Of a DNA stretch of 64,000 nucleotides, positions 55,624 to 64,000 are shown piece after piece. The stretch lies in NCBI RefSeq assembly GCF_036013745.1, contig NZ_CP107880.1, forward strand, positions 9,424,001 through 9,488,000, given 5' to 3'. Under the pieces are notes generated by a model, which saw nothing but the letters and a program-made list of their open reading frames with translations, was not told the origin of the DNA and did no database searches. The stretch is from Streptomyces sp. NBC_00483 (GTDB lineage Bacteria; Actinomycetota; Actinomycetes; Streptomycetales; Streptomycetaceae). Numbering within the stretch: position 1 is the stretch's first letter; each line of letters opens with the position of its first letter. The position numbers were made by a program, and so were the translations under genes.

Positions 55624-56997
55624 ATGACGGCCTACAAAACGGTGAACCCCGCGACCGGCGAGACCCTCAAGGAATTCCCCGAGGCGACCGCAAAGCAGAT
55701 CGAGACGGCGCTGGCCGACTCCCATGCGGCATACCAGACTTGGCGCAACTCGGACGTGGAGACCCGCTCCGCGGTGCTGCGCCGCGTCGGTGAGATCTAC
55801 CAGGAGCGCAAGGACGAGCTCGCCGGCATCATCAGCCTGGAGATGGGCAAGCCGCTCGCCCAGGCCAAGGGCGAGATCGACATCGTCACCAGCATCTACG
55901 AGTACTACGCCACGCAGGGTCCCGGCTTCCTCGCCGACGAGGAGCTCTCGGTCAGCGGCGGCGGCACCGCCACCGTGCGCACCGCGCCGCTCGGCTCGCT
56001 GCTCGGGATCATGCCGTGGAACTTCCCGTACTACCAGGTGGCCCGGTTCGCCGCGCCGAACCTGATGCTCGGCAACACGATCCTGCTCAAGCACGCGCCC
56101 AGCTGCCCGCAGGCGGCCCTCGCGATGGAGCAGATCTTCACGGACGCCGGCCTCCCGAGCGGTGCGTACATCAACGTGTTCGCGACCAACGACCAGGTCG
56201 CCGACATCATCGCCGACCCGCGCAACCAGGGTGTCTCGCTGACCGGCAGCGAGCGGGCCGGTTCGGCCGTCGCCGAGATCGCGGGCCGCAACCTGAAGAA
56301 GTGCGTCCTTGAGCTGGGCGGCTCGGACGCCTTCATCCTCCTGGACACCGACGACGTGGCGAAGACGGCCCGCAAGGCGGCGATGGGCCGGCTCGGCAAC
56401 GCGGGGCAGGCCTGCAACTCGCCGAAGCGCTTCCTCGTGCAGGAGGGTCTCTACGAGGACTTCGTGCGCGAACTGACCGCGAACGTCGGCGCGGTGCAGG
56501 CCGGCGACCCGCTGGAGCCCGGCACCAAGTTCGGCCCGCTGTCCTCGCGCGCCGCCGCCGACCAGCTCCTTGAGCAGATCAAGGACGCTGTCGACAAGGG
56601 CGCCACGCTGCACACCGGCGGCGGCCGTGGCGAGGGCCCGGGCGCGTACGTCGAGCCGACCGTGCTGACCGGCATCACGCCCGAGATGCGCGCCTACAAG
56701 GAGGAGCTGTTCGGCCCCGTCGCCGTCGTCTACCCGGTGGCCGACGACGACGCCGCCGTCGAGCTGGCCAACAGCTCTCCGTACGGGCTCGGCGGCGCGG
56801 TGTGGAGCGGCGACGTCGAGCGCGCCAAGCGGGTCGCCGACCAGCTCGACACCGGCATGGTGTGGATCAACGGCTTCGCGGGCACCCAGGCGGACCTGCC
56901 CTTCGGCGGCGTCAAGCGCTCGGGCATCGGCCGTGAGCTGGGCAAGTACGGCATGGCGGAGTTCTCGAACAAGAAGCTGATCCGCGTCCAGGGCTGA
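55624..56997 (+). CDS. NAD(P)-dependent aldehyde dehydrogenase (succinate-semialdehyde type)
   Basis: A 457-residue ALDH with catalytic Cys in GNAGQACNSPKRF and general-base Glu in CVLELGGSDAF. The 457-aa length and motifs match GabD1-type succinate-semialdehyde dehydrogenases. Its place divergent from boxC suggests it could serve as the BoxD-like semialdehyde dehydrogenase of the box pathway, although BoxD proteins are usually longer. ATG 55624 (MTAYKTVNPATGETL) is preferred over ATG/GTG codons just upstream. Confidence 0.9.
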   Translation: MTAYKTVNPATGETLKEFPEATAKQIETALADSHAAYQTWRNSDVETRSAVLRRVGEIYQERKDELAGIISLEMGKPLAQAKGEIDIVTSIYEYYATQGPGFLADEELSVSGGGTATVRTAPLGSLLGIMPWNFPYYQVARFAAPNLMLGNTILLKHAPSCPQAALAMEQIFTDAGLPSGAYINVFATNDQVADIIADPRNQGVSLTGSERAGSAVAEIAGRNLKKCVLELGGSDAFILLDTDDVAKTARKAAMGRLGNAGQACNSPKRFLVQEGLYEDFVRELTANVGAVQAGDPLEPGTKFGPLSSRAAADQLLEQIKDAVDKGATLHTGGGRGEGPGAYVEPTVLTGITPEMRAYKEELFGPVAVVYPVADDDAAVELANSSPYGLGGAVWSGDVERAKRVADQLDTGMVWINGFAGTQADLPFGGVKRSGIGRELGKYGMAEFSNKKLIRVQG

Positions 56998-57004
56998 GCC
57001 CGGA

Positions 57005-57041
57005 GCGGGCCGGGCACACCCGAGCGGTGGGCCCGGCCCGC
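57005..57041. terminator. Bidirectional hairpin terminator
   Basis: Perfect 11-bp GC arms (57005-57015 and 57031-57041) between the convergent aldehyde dehydrogenase and VOC genes. Confidence 0.75.
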
Positions 57042-57050
57042 CCCTGCGCG

Positions 57051-57434
57051 TCAGGGGCGGGCGTACGGCGTGGTCATGATCTCCATGTTGTGGCCGTCCG
57101 GATCGTCGAAGTAGGCGCCGTGCCCGCCGAACAGGTCGTTGACCCGGCCGGGTTCGGTGTGTCCGGGGTCGGCGTAGTACGTCACCCCGACCGTCTCAAG
57201 ACGGCCGATCATCGCGTCGAACTCCTCCTCGGGCACGAGGAAGGCGTAGTGCTGGGACTGGATCGGCTCGTCCCGCTTCTCGTAGTAGTCGAGCGTCACG
57301 CCGTTGCCGAGATCGACGGGCAGGAACGGCCCGAACGGGGCGCCGACCTTCAGGCCGAGGATCGCGGCGATGAACTCGGCGGACAGGTGCCGGTCGGTCG
57401 CGTAGACGGCGGTGTGGTTCAGCTGGACATGCAT
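57051..57434 (-). CDS. VOC-family (glyoxalase-like) protein
   Basis: A 127-residue single-domain VOC protein: NHTAVYATDRHLSAEFIAAI at the N-terminus and GAYFDDPDGHNMEIMT at the C-terminus, giving likely metal ligands His and Glu. Could be a lyase, dioxygenase or antibiotic-binding protein. ATG has no adjacent partner. Confidence 0.85.
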   Translation of the reverse strand: MHVQLNHTAVYATDRHLSAEFIAAILGLKVGAPFGPFLPVDLGNGVTLDYYEKRDEPIQSQHYAFLVPEEEFDAMIGRLETVGVTYYADPGHTEPGRVNDLFGGHGAYFDDPDGHNMEIMTTPYARP

Positions 57435-57498
57435 CAGTGGTGTGAGTCTCCGGTGTCGGGGACCGTGACCCTAATGCGGACGGCCGACAGCGGCAACG

Positions 57499-57627
57499 CT
57501 ATTTCCGGCGGCGGAAGAACAGCCACACCCGCGTGACCATGAGGCCGAGGATCACCACGGCCGCCGTGATCTGCAGCCAGCGCGGAACCACGTCGAGGCG
57601 GGGCAGGAACAGGGCGAGCGGCGTCAT
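57499..57627 (-). CDS. 42-residue single-helix membrane protein
   Basis: A short frame with GGAGG ten bases before its ATG. The peptide MTPLALFLPRLDVVPRW is followed by a helix LQITAAVVILGLMVTRVWLF and ends FRRRK. A single transmembrane segment with a cytosolic basic tail is a credible small membrane protein; function unknown. No other gene occupies this stretch. Confidence 0.6.
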   Translation of the reverse strand: MTPLALFLPRLDVVPRWLQITAAVVILGLMVTRVWLFFRRRK

Positions 57628-57730
57628 GGGCACCACGCCTCCTCGTGTGCGGCACATCGGGTTCCGAGTCGCGAATGTACCAAGTCGGGTCCCGCACGAC
57701 CTCGCGCAACGGACCGGCGCCCGGCGGTCG

Positions 57731-58702
57731 TCAGATCACTTTGCGGCGCACCAGCGCGGCCAGCACCAGAGCGCCGGGCAGCAGCGGCCCCCAGACCGTG
57801 AGCAGGCGGAAGCCGACGACCGCGGCGGTCGCCTCGACGACCGGTGACCCCGCGCCGACGAGCGTGAGGGTGAGCGCCGCCTCGACGGACCCGATCCCGC
57901 CCGGCGTCGGCAGCACCCCGGCCACCACCGAGGCCGTGAGATACGCGAGGGCGATGTCCAGCGACGGCACCGGCATCTGCAGGGAGCGTGCCACCGCGAC
58001 CATGACGGTGGCCTGCAACGCGGGAAAGCCGACCGCCCCGCACCACAGGGCCAGCGCGCGGGCGGGCCGGGCGTGCAGGGCGCGGACGTCGGTCAGCGCG
58101 GTGGCCAGGAAGCCCCGGACGGCCGCGCGCAGGGGCCGCACCCACCACAGCACCCCCGCCGCGACGGTGACCGCCGCGACGAGCAGCAGCACCGCCAGGC
58201 CACCCCGCTCGGCCGACATCAGCCCACCCAGCGGCAGCGCGTCCGGCGAGGCCGCCATCAGCGTGATCAACAGGGCGTATCGGCCGATGGGTTGAGCCAG
58301 CGAGTACAGCGCCAGCGCGGCGCAGGCGCGGGTCGAGGGTATTCCGCAGGAGCGCATGAACCGCAAATTCACCACGTGCGCGCCGAGCCCCGCGGGCAGC
58401 AGGTGATTGGCGGAACCCGCGGCGACCTGCGAGGCGAACAGCCGCCCCACGGGCAGCGGTTCGAGCACCGCGCCCTGCCGCAGCAGACACACCGGCAGCC
58501 AGCACGTGACCGTGACCACGGCGGCGGCCAGCAGCCAGCCGGTATCCGCGCCGCGCAGCTGCGTGAGCCCCGCGGTGAACAGGGGCCAGTTCCAGGCCAC
58601 CCACCCGGCGACCAGGACGAGCGGAACGAGCGCAAACCATTTCCGTACGGGGAGTCGGCGTCGCAGGGCAGGCCGCAGGACAGGGGGAGGGGGAGTGGCC
58701 AC
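57731..58702 (-). CDS. LPG-synthase-TM / UPF0104-type membrane protein
   Basis: A 323-residue integral membrane protein with about eight helices, including the family motif LPTPGGIGSVEAALTLTLVG. It corresponds to the flippase-like membrane region of MprF but has no lysyl-transferase domain, so lysyl-phosphatidylglycerol synthesis is not expected. GTG 58702 follows AAAGGA. Confidence 0.85.
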   Translation of the reverse strand: MATPPPPVLRPALRRRLPVRKWFALVPLVLVAGWVAWNWPLFTAGLTQLRGADTGWLLAAAVVTVTCWLPVCLLRQGAVLEPLPVGRLFASQVAAGSANHLLPAGLGAHVVNLRFMRSCGIPSTRACAALALYSLAQPIGRYALLITLMAASPDALPLGGLMSAERGGLAVLLLVAAVTVAAGVLWWVRPLRAAVRGFLATALTDVRALHARPARALALWCGAVGFPALQATVMVAVARSLQMPVPSLDIALAYLTASVVAGVLPTPGGIGSVEAALTLTLVGAGSPVVEATAAVVGFRLLTVWGPLLPGALVLAALVRRKVI

Positions 58703-58914
58703 GCTTGAGCCGTCCTTTCCGAGCGCGCACAGCGCAAGGCAGGGGAGGGAGCGGAATGGGGCTATTACGGTGATGCCCGTTTTGCCGACATCGTAGTGTC
58801 GCGCGTCCGTCAATCTGCGAAATCGTGCGGGCCGGTGCCGATGTGCGAGGACGCACCCCCGTAACGTGTGTGGCTGGTGAGCAGGAGATGTACAGAGGAG
58901 AGGCCCGCAGTCCG

Positions 58915-59379
58915 ATGGTGAACGACCCCGTCGATCCGGACGCGGACCCGCATGTTCCCCAACCGCGCACAACCGCCTGGCAGGGGCAGGGCCCCGTCGT
59001 CGCCGTGGTCTCGCTCGGCGGCGCGGTCGGCGCGAGCGCCCGCTACGGGGCGAGCCTGCTGTGGCCCACGGCGAGCGGCGCCTTCCCCTGGACGACGCTC
59101 GTCGTCAACGCGATCGGCTGCGCCGTGATCGGCGTCTTCATGGTCGTCATCAGCGACGTCTGGGCGGCCCACCGCCTCGTCCGCCCGTTCTTCGGCACCG
59201 GCGTCCTCGGCGGCTTCACGACCTTCTCCACGTACGCCGTGGACATCCGGAACCTGATCGTCGAAGGCCATCCGCGCACCGCCCTCGGCTACTTGGCCCT
59301 GACCGCGTGCGTGGCGCTCGCGTCGGTATGGGCCGCGGCGGGGCTGACCCGCCGCGCCATCGAGTGGAGGCAGCGGTGA
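58915..59379 (+). CDS. crcB: CrcB/Fluc fluoride channel subunit 1
   Basis: A 154-residue four-helix protein: [37 protein letters not shown], and [16 protein letters not shown], the Fluc pore signature with the central Thr/Ser. A disordered N-terminal extension precedes the first helix. ATG 58915 is chosen after GAGGAGAGG; ATG 58888 is an alternative. It is followed by a second crcB, as often in actinobacteria, where dual-topology paralogues form a heterodimeric fluoride exporter. Confidence 0.9.
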   Translation: MVNDPVDPDADPHVPQPRTTAWQGQGPVVAVVSLGGAVGASARYGASLLWPTASGAFPWTTLVVNAIGCAVIGVFMVVISDVWAAHRLVRPFFGTGVLGGFTTFSTYAVDIRNLIVEGHPRTALGYLALTACVALASVWAAAGLTRRAIEWRQR

Positions 59380-59407
59380 CAACCGGCAACACGGACGGGG
59401 GCGAGGC

Positions 59408-59782
59408 GTGAACTGGCTGCTGGTGATCGTGGGCGCGATGGTCGGGGCCCCGCTGCGCTATCTCACCGACCGCACCGTCCAGTCCCGGCACGACACGGTG
59501 TTCCCCTGGGGCACGTTCACCGTCAATGTGGCGGGGTCCCTGATCCTCGGCCTGGTCACCGGCGCCGTCGCGGCCGGCGGCGCCTCTTCCCAGGTCCAAC
59601 TGCTGCTCGGCACCGGCCTGTGCGGGGCGTTGACGACGTACTCCACGTTCTCCTACGAGACTCTGCGCCTGGCCGAGCGCGGGGCGCGCTTCTACGCCGC
59701 CGTCAACGTCGTCGCCAGTGTCGCGGCAGGGCTCGGCGCCGCCTTCACGGGCGCGGCGCTCGCGGCCGCCATCTGGGCCTGA
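59408..59782 (+). CDS. crcB: CrcB/Fluc fluoride channel subunit 2
   Basis: A 124-residue four-helix partner: LLVIVGAMVGAPLRYLTDR, WGTFTVNVAGSLILGLVTGA and TGLCGALTTYSTFSYETLRL. GTG 59408 is preceded by GGGCGAGG. With the upstream paralogue it should form a heteromeric fluoride channel exporting F- from the cytoplasm. Confidence 0.93.
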   Translation: MNWLLVIVGAMVGAPLRYLTDRTVQSRHDTVFPWGTFTVNVAGSLILGLVTGAVAAGGASSQVQLLLGTGLCGALTTYSTFSYETLRLAERGARFYAAVNVVASVAAGLGAAFTGAALAAAIWA

Positions 59783-59805
59783 GGGAGAGGGGCGGCCGGT
59801 CACTC

Positions 59806-59991
59806 TCAGGCCGCGACGACCAGCCGCTGCACCGGGTACGAGCGGTGCGGGGCCACGACGCCCCCGTCGGGCCGCAGCTCGCCGGTGTCGTCGAAGACGA
59901 TCGTGCCGTCGCAGCACAGGCTCCAGCCCTGTTCGGGGTGGGCGGCGACGACATGCTCGGGGTGCGGGCACGTGGGGCGGTGGAAACACAT
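59806..59991 (-). CDS. DUF5999-family small protein
   Basis: A 61-residue protein with four Cys/His-rich N-terminal residues (MCFHRPTCPHPEHVVAAH) and PEQGWSLCCDGTIVFDDTGE, a family common in Streptomyces and of unknown function. The ATG has GGAGG six bases upstream. Confidence 0.85.
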   Translation of the reverse strand: MCFHRPTCPHPEHVVAAHPEQGWSLCCDGTIVFDDTGELRPDGGVVAPHRSYPVQRLVVAA

Positions 59992-60189
59992 GGCGAACCT
60001 CCGAGGTCGGCCGGTAGGGCGGTCCTGGAGGGCTGCCCCCGTACATCGACGATGCGCCTGCCGGGCCCCGCGAACCAGGTCCTGGCGCCGAATGTGACAG
60101 CTCCCGGACACTCCCGGCACCGTTCCACGACCGCCGCCCGCGCCCTCTCGCCGTAAGAGAGGCGTCAAGGGCGCACACGGCGGCGTATG

Positions 60190-60378
60190 GGAGCCGTCAA
60201 CGGGCGAAGAGCTGATCAAGCAGGTCGAGTCCGCCAAGGCCGCCGTCGTCGAGGACAACACCACGGCCACGTACAAGGTGAAGGCCTCCGACATCCCGGC
60301 CGGGACCTCGGATTCATGGGCGAGCCGCAGGTCAACGTCCTCGAACTCAACGTCGCACTCAGGCAGTTGACCCGCTGA
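60190..60378 (+). pseudogene. Decayed small-protein remnant
   Basis: One frame reads EELIKQVESAKAAVVEDNT, TATYKVKASDIPAG and then stops making sense, whereas a different frame continues with FMGEPQVNVLELNVALRQLT and a stop. The change of frame near 60304 without a start suggests a frameshifted fragment. Family not recognised. The rest of 59992-60399 shows nothing else. Confidence 0.35.
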
Positions 60379-60399
60379 ACGGTCCCGGTCGCCGCGCCG

Positions 60400-61842
60400 T
60401 CACAACTGGCCGGGGATCACGAGGATGACCCACGTCGCGAGCGGGGCGATCACGGTCATGCTCAGGCCCCATGCCATCAGCCGTCGGAAGACGGTGTCCC
60501 GCATCTCCTCCGGAGCGCTGGCCACGGTCAGCGCTCCACTGGTGGAGAACGGTGAGGAGTCCACCACGGAGGACGAGATCGCCAGGGCGCTGATCATGCC
60601 GATCGCACCGATCTCGCCCCCGGCGAGGAACGGGACGGCCAGCGGGATGAGGGCGCCGAGGATGCCCGTCGTGGACGCGAACGCGGACACCACGCCGCCG
60701 ATCACGCAGATGAGCAGCGCCGACACCAGGGGCGTGCCGAGGTCGCTGACGCTCTCGCCGGCCCACTTGATGGTGCCCATCTTGTCCATCAGGCTGACGT
60801 ACATCACGATGCCGCAGACCAGCAGGACGGTGGGCCAGGCGCAGCGTTCGACGGCTCCCTTCGCGGAGGCGGGGGAGACGAGGCACAGGACGGCCGAGAC
60901 CACGAAGGCCATCAGGCCCACGTCGAGGTCGAAGGCGAGCGAGCCGAGGGCCAGGCTGATCACCCCGAGCACGGTGAGCGCGCGGACGGGGTCGAGGCGG
61001 AGGATCTCCTCGGTGTCAGGGGTCGGCGGCCGGGGTTTCGGCGGGGCGGCCGTGGGCGCCGTCAGTTGGCCGCTGGTCGGGGTCTGCGCTGCTTCCGGGC
61101 CGCCCGCCGGAGTCGGCGACGGTACGCGCTCGCCCGCCGGGGCCGGGACCGATGCGGCGGGGGTGCCACCGCCCGTGGTGTCTGCCGGGGCGCCCCCTCC
61201 CTCACCCGGCGCACCGGCCGGGACCTCCGCCCGACGGCCCAGCAGCTTGCGGCCGCCGAACAGGAAGAAGACGACCACGCTGAGCGCGAGATTGAAGAGG
61301 AACGAGGTCAGGAAGAGCATGCCCTCGCTGCCGGGCAGGTCCTCCCGCTGCACCACGCCGTTGGTGATGGTGCCGAAGATGCTGATCGGCGAGAAGCCGC
61401 CGGCGCTGGCACCGTTGATGATGAGCAGGCCCATCAGGATCGGGTTGATCTTGTGCCGCACGGCGAAGCCCATGCCGATGGGCGCCATGATGCCCACCGC
61501 ACCGGGGACGACCGCGCCGGAGGCCGTCAGGGCCCCCGTGATCAGAAACATCACCCAGGGGATGAGGGCGATTCTGCCGCGCACGGCACGCGTCGAGGCC
61601 TGGACGAGCCAGTCCACCGTGCCGTTGTTCTTGGCGATCGCGAACAAAAGTGTGACGCCGACGAGCACCACGAACAGATCGCCGGGAAAGCCGGCAAACA
61701 GCTCGTCCGCCGACTCTCCGGCGACGGCCGTGCCGACGACGAACGCGGCGACGATGGCGATGACGCCCATGTGTACCTTGGTGAAGGTTGCAATGACGAA
61801 CACGAGCACAAGGCCGATGATGGAGATGACTTGATCTGACAC
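60400..61842 (-). CDS. MatC-type dicarboxylate carrier
   Basis: A 480-residue membrane transporter: VISIIGLVLVFVIATFTKVH, GASAGGFSPISIFGTITNGV (MatC N-domain signature), and a C-terminal half with GVVSAFASTTGILGALIPLA and SSSVVDSSPFSTSGAL. A long Pro/Ala/Gly-rich cytoplasmic loop (about 215-280) splits the two halves. It likely imports a C3/C4 dicarboxylate such as malonate. GTG 61842 lies behind an IclR gene, whose product probably controls it. Confidence 0.85.
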   Translation of the reverse strand: MSDQVISIIGLVLVFVIATFTKVHMGVIAIVAAFVVGTAVAGESADELFAGFPGDLFVVLVGVTLLFAIAKNNGTVDWLVQASTRAVRGRIALIPWVMFLITGALTASGAVVPGAVGIMAPIGMGFAVRHKINPILMGLLIINGASAGGFSPISIFGTITNGVVQREDLPGSEGMLFLTSFLFNLALSVVVFFLFGGRKLLGRRAEVPAGAPGEGGGAPADTTGGGTPAASVPAPAGERVPSPTPAGGPEAAQTPTSGQLTAPTAAPPKPRPPTPDTEEILRLDPVRALTVLGVISLALGSLAFDLDVGLMAFVVSAVLCLVSPASAKGAVERCAWPTVLLVCGIVMYVSLMDKMGTIKWAGESVSDLGTPLVSALLICVIGGVVSAFASTTGILGALIPLAVPFLAGGEIGAIGMISALAISSSVVDSSPFSTSGALTVASAPEEMRDTVFRRLMAWGLSMTVIAPLATWVILVIPGQL

Positions 61843-61886
61843 GAGGCTTCCTCGCCTTCGGTCGGTGGTCACCACACGTTCAGGAC

Positions 61887-61903
61887 ATTCCGGAATCCGG
61901 AAT
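61887..61903. promoter_or_regulatory. Overlapping CCGGAAT repeat, candidate IclR operator
   Basis: ATTCCGGAATCCGGAAT: a 10-bp palindrome plus a repeated CCGGAAT, 45-61 bases upstream of the carrier start and beside the IclR-type gene. Confidence 0.45.
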
Positions 61904-61967
61904 CTGGGTCTCGGGTTGGGGCGAGAGTATGGAAGGCGTCTGATGGGACGTCAAGACACCTTGCACA

Positions 61968-62708
61968 TCAGGAGATTCGGGCGCTGATGGTGCGCGCCGC
62001 CTCCTGCACCAGGCCGCCGAAGGCGGCGGCCGCGTCCTCCGTCATCCGGCTCGTCGGCACATTGACACTCACGCTGGCCACCGGCAGGCCCCCCGCCCCG
62101 AGTACGGCCGAGGCTACCGCCGAGACATCCGCGCGCCACTCGCCCGAGTTCGTCGCGTAGCCCCGCGCCCTGATCTCCCGTACCTCCGCCAGGAGTTGCT
62201 CCCGGTCGGTGACCGTGGTGCCGGTGTAGCGCGGCAGTCCTTCGTCGAGGTACTGCTCGACCGCGTCGTCGGGGTCGGCGGCGAGCACCGCCTTGCCGTT
62301 GGCCGAGGCGTGCATCGGGAGGTCCTGGCCGAGCGGCAGGATGATGCGCACGGCCTTGCTGGTCTGGAGCCGCTCGACCAGCAGTACCCTGCCGCCCTCG
62401 CGCACCGCCAAGTGGACCGTCTCGTCGGTCCGTTGGCGCAGCTCCTCCATCACCGGAAGCGCCGCGTCGCGCAGGCCCAGCTCGTCGGTGGCGTGCCGTC
62501 CGACGTGCAGCGCCTTGGTGGTCACCACCCAGCGGGTGGGGGTTCCTCCGGCGGGGCGGATCCAGCCCGTGGTGTGCAGCGTGACGAGCGAGCGCTGGAC
62601 GGAGCTCTTCGGCAGGTCGAGGGCCCTGGCCAGGTCGGCGACGCCGACGGGCTGCATGGCCGCAACTTCCTCCAGTGCCCGCAGGGTGTTGGCCACGTTC
62701 TGCATCAT
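61968..62708 (-). CDS. IclR-family regulator
   Basis: A 246-residue regulator: winged helix about 5-65 (GVADLARALDLPKSSVQRSL) and the effector domain (LPMHASANGKAVLA, RARGYATNSGEW, GLPVASVSVNVPTSRM). It lies upstream of the MatC-type carrier on the same strand and divergent from the aminotransferase gene, so it can control both. Confidence 0.93.
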   Translation of the reverse strand: MMQNVANTLRALEEVAAMQPVGVADLARALDLPKSSVQRSLVTLHTTGWIRPAGGTPTRWVVTTKALHVGRHATDELGLRDAALPVMEELRQRTDETVHLAVREGGRVLLVERLQTSKAVRIILPLGQDLPMHASANGKAVLAADPDDAVEQYLDEGLPRYTGTTVTDREQLLAEVREIRARGYATNSGEWRADVSAVASAVLGAGGLPVASVSVNVPTSRMTEDAAAAFGGLVQEAARTISARIS

Positions 62709-62730
62709 CGCGAGTCCTCACGCATCCGTT

Positions 62731-62790
62731 GATCCCAACCGGGGCCGGTACGCGGTCTTTGGTCCCAACCGGCGACCCGTACGCGGCCGT
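62731..62790. repeat. Tandem direct repeat between IclR and aminotransferase genes
   Basis: Two adjacent copies of about 30 bases, sharing TCCCAACCGG and TACGCGG with a variable middle (62731-62760 and 62761-62790). A candidate regulator-binding array in the 175-base divergent gap. Confidence 0.55.
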
Positions 62791-62883
62791 TGACGCGTCG
62801 GCGAGGGGAAGCCTACGCTCCATGTGCCGCTTCACGGTACGGCGTGCCATCTCACGGCACAACACCTTGAGGAGTCGAACCGC

Positions 62884-64000
62884 ATGACGCTCCGCACCGG
62901 CCGCCACTTCCTGCAGATCCCCGGCCCCACCAACGTCCCCGACCGGGTCCTGCGCGCCATGGCGGCGCCCACCATCGACCACCGTGGCCCGGAGTTCGCC
63001 GAGCTGACGAAGCGTCTGCTGGCCGCGCTCAAACCGGTGTTCGGTACGGCGGGGCCCGTCGTCGTCTACCCCGCCTCCGGCACCGGTGCCTGGGAGGCCG
63101 CGCTGGTCAACACGCTCAGCCCCGGCGACCGGGTGCTGTCCTTCGAGACCGGGCACTTCGCCGTCCTCTGGCGCGAGATGGCCCGCGGCCTCGGCCTGGA
63201 CGCCGATACCGACGCCCTGCCCGGTGACTGGCGGCACGGCGCGGACCCGGAGGCGCTCGCCGAGCGGCTCGCCGCCGACACCGACCACCGGATCAAGGCG
63301 GTCTGCGTCGTCCACAACGAGACATCGACCGGTGTCACCAGCCGCATCCCCGAACTGCGCGCGGCGATCGACTCCGTGGGCCACCCCGCCCTGCTGTTCG
63401 TCGACACCATCTCCTCGCTCGGCTCCATCGACTACCGGCACGACGAATGGGGCGTCGATGTCACCGTCGCCGGTTCACAGAAGGGGCTGATGCTGCCGCC
63501 GGGCCTCAGCTTCAACGCCGTGAGCGACAAGGCCCTCGCCGCCTCCCGGACCGCCCGGCTCCCCGCCTCCTTCTGGCGCTGGCAGCCGATCATCGACGCC
63601 AACGCCAAGGGCGCCTTCCCGTACACACCGGCCACCAACCTGCTCTACGGCCTGGACGAGGCGCTGCGCATGCTGGAGGAGGAAGGCCTGGAGAACGTCT
63701 TCGCCCGGCATGCCCGGCACGCCGCCGCCACCCGTGCCGCGGTGGGCGGCTGGGGACTTGAGGTGCTGTGCGCCGACGAGCGCGAGCACTCCGGTTCGCT
63801 CACGGCCGTCCTGATGCCCGAAGGACACGACGCCGACAAGCTCCGCAAGATCATCCTGGAGCGCTTCGACATGTCACTCGGCTCCGGCCTCGGAAAACTC
63901 GCCGGCCGTGTCTTCCGCATCGGCCACCTCGGCAACTTCAACGACCTGACCCTCGCGGGCACGCTCGCCGGAGTGCAGATGGGCCTCGAACTCGCCGGAG
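62884..64000 (+). CDS. Glyoxylate aminotransferase (class V PLP), truncated by window end
   Basis: At least 372 residues of a serine/alanine/ureidoglycine-glyoxylate aminotransferase: HFLQIPGPTNVPDRVLRAMA, YPASGTGAWEAALVNTL, and GSQKGLMLPPGLSF, which carries the PLP lysine. ATG 62884 follows GAGGAG. The gene runs off the window; the C-terminus is missing. Divergent from IclR, it probably works with the MatC carrier in glyoxylate or amino-acid metabolism. Confidence 0.9.
   Translation, partial: MTLRTGRHFLQIPGPTNVPDRVLRAMAAPTIDHRGPEFAELTKRLLAALKPVFGTAGPVVVYPASGTGAWEAALVNTLSPGDRVLSFETGHFAVLWREMARGLGLDADTDALPGDWRHGADPEALAERLAADTDHRIKAVCVVHNETSTGVTSRIPELRAAIDSVGHPALLFVDTISSLGSIDYRHDEWGVDVTVAGSQKGLMLPPGLSFNAVSDKALAASRTARLPASFWRWQPIIDANAKGAFPYTPATNLLYGLDEALRMLEEEGLENVFARHARHAAATRAAVGGWGLEVLCADEREHSGSLTAVLMPEGHDADKLRKIILERFDMSLGSGLGKLAGRVFRIGHLGNFNDLTLAGTLAGVQMGLELAG

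Noticed and set aside
57731..58702. MprF (lysyl-phosphatidylglycerol synthase)
   Set aside because: Only the membrane domain is present; the cytoplasmic aminoacyl-transfer domain is missing.
58703..58914. Fluoride riboswitch before the crcB pair
   Set aside because: I could not find the conserved riboswitch core or a pseudoknot-compatible arrangement in the leader.

Overview
This 64 kb window is uniformly high-GC DNA with strong G/C bias at third codon positions, frequent GTG and TTG starts, GGAGG-type ribosome binding sites and many 1-4 base gene overlaps. Together with a GerW-type sporulation protein, a Spo0M homologue, a PP2C/SpoIIE-type phosphatase, a DUF574 methyltransferase and a DUF5999 protein, this points to a Streptomyces chromosome or a very close relative. 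No IS element, prophage, CRISPR array, tRNA or rRNA was recognised.

Layout. 0-7 kb: GerW-like protein, cytochrome P450, a fusion of an MFS-like membrane region to a PP2C phosphatase, and a stand-alone NB-ARC/TPR ATPase. 7-17.7 kb: a LacI-controlled glycan locus with a complete family-5 (Opp/Dpp-type) ABC importer, a GH29 alpha-fucosidase and a GH2 beta-mannosidase. 17.8-20.7 kb: a two-gene unit of a FabH-like ketosynthase III and a GNAT/E1-like (ThiF) fusion. 21-23.7 kb: a Baeyer-Villiger monooxygenase fused to an HSL-type esterase. 23.8-29.2 kb: an operon of PfkB kinase, sugar ABC importer without an ATPase, and a PucR regulator. 29.4-32 kb: an Old Yellow Enzyme and 4-hydroxybenzoate 3-monooxygenase. 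32-39 kb: two FAD amine or amino-acid oxidases, an SSS transporter, a GntR/HutC regulator, a YCII-like protein and a sulfatase. 39-42 kb: GNAT, AraC regulator, phytanoyl-CoA dioxygenase-like enzyme and a small partner. 42-48 kb: a stress/envelope block (TatA, Spo0M, TerB, M56 peptidase with BlaI, two CNNM/CorC-type proteins, a GlsB-like membrane protein). 48-57 kb: methyltransferase, PaaX-type regulator and an aerobic benzoyl-CoA (box) pathway of amidohydrolase, benzoate-CoA ligase, BoxB and BoxC, with a divergent aldehyde dehydrogenase. 57-60 kb: VOC protein, a 42-aa membrane protein, a flippase-like membrane protein and paired fluoride channels. 60-64 kb: MatC-type carrier, IclR regulator and a glyoxylate aminotransferase cut by the window end.

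How the genes work together. Most blocks are regulator-transporter-enzyme cassettes for uptake and breakdown of glycans, sugars, amines and aromatics. Three features stand out. One is the ketosynthase III plus GNAT-E1 pair, which looks like an uncharacterised acyl-conjugate pathway. The second is an 18-bp operator of form TTC(T/G)ACA-N4-TGT(A/C)GAA, found twice between spo0M and terB and again upstream of the GlsB-like gene. The third is a set of unusual domain fusions (MFS-PP2C and BVMO-esterase). Perfect hairpin terminators separate several blocks (17.76, 21.02, 29.33 and 57.0 kb). All functional assignments rest on motif and family recognition by eye; no database search was run.
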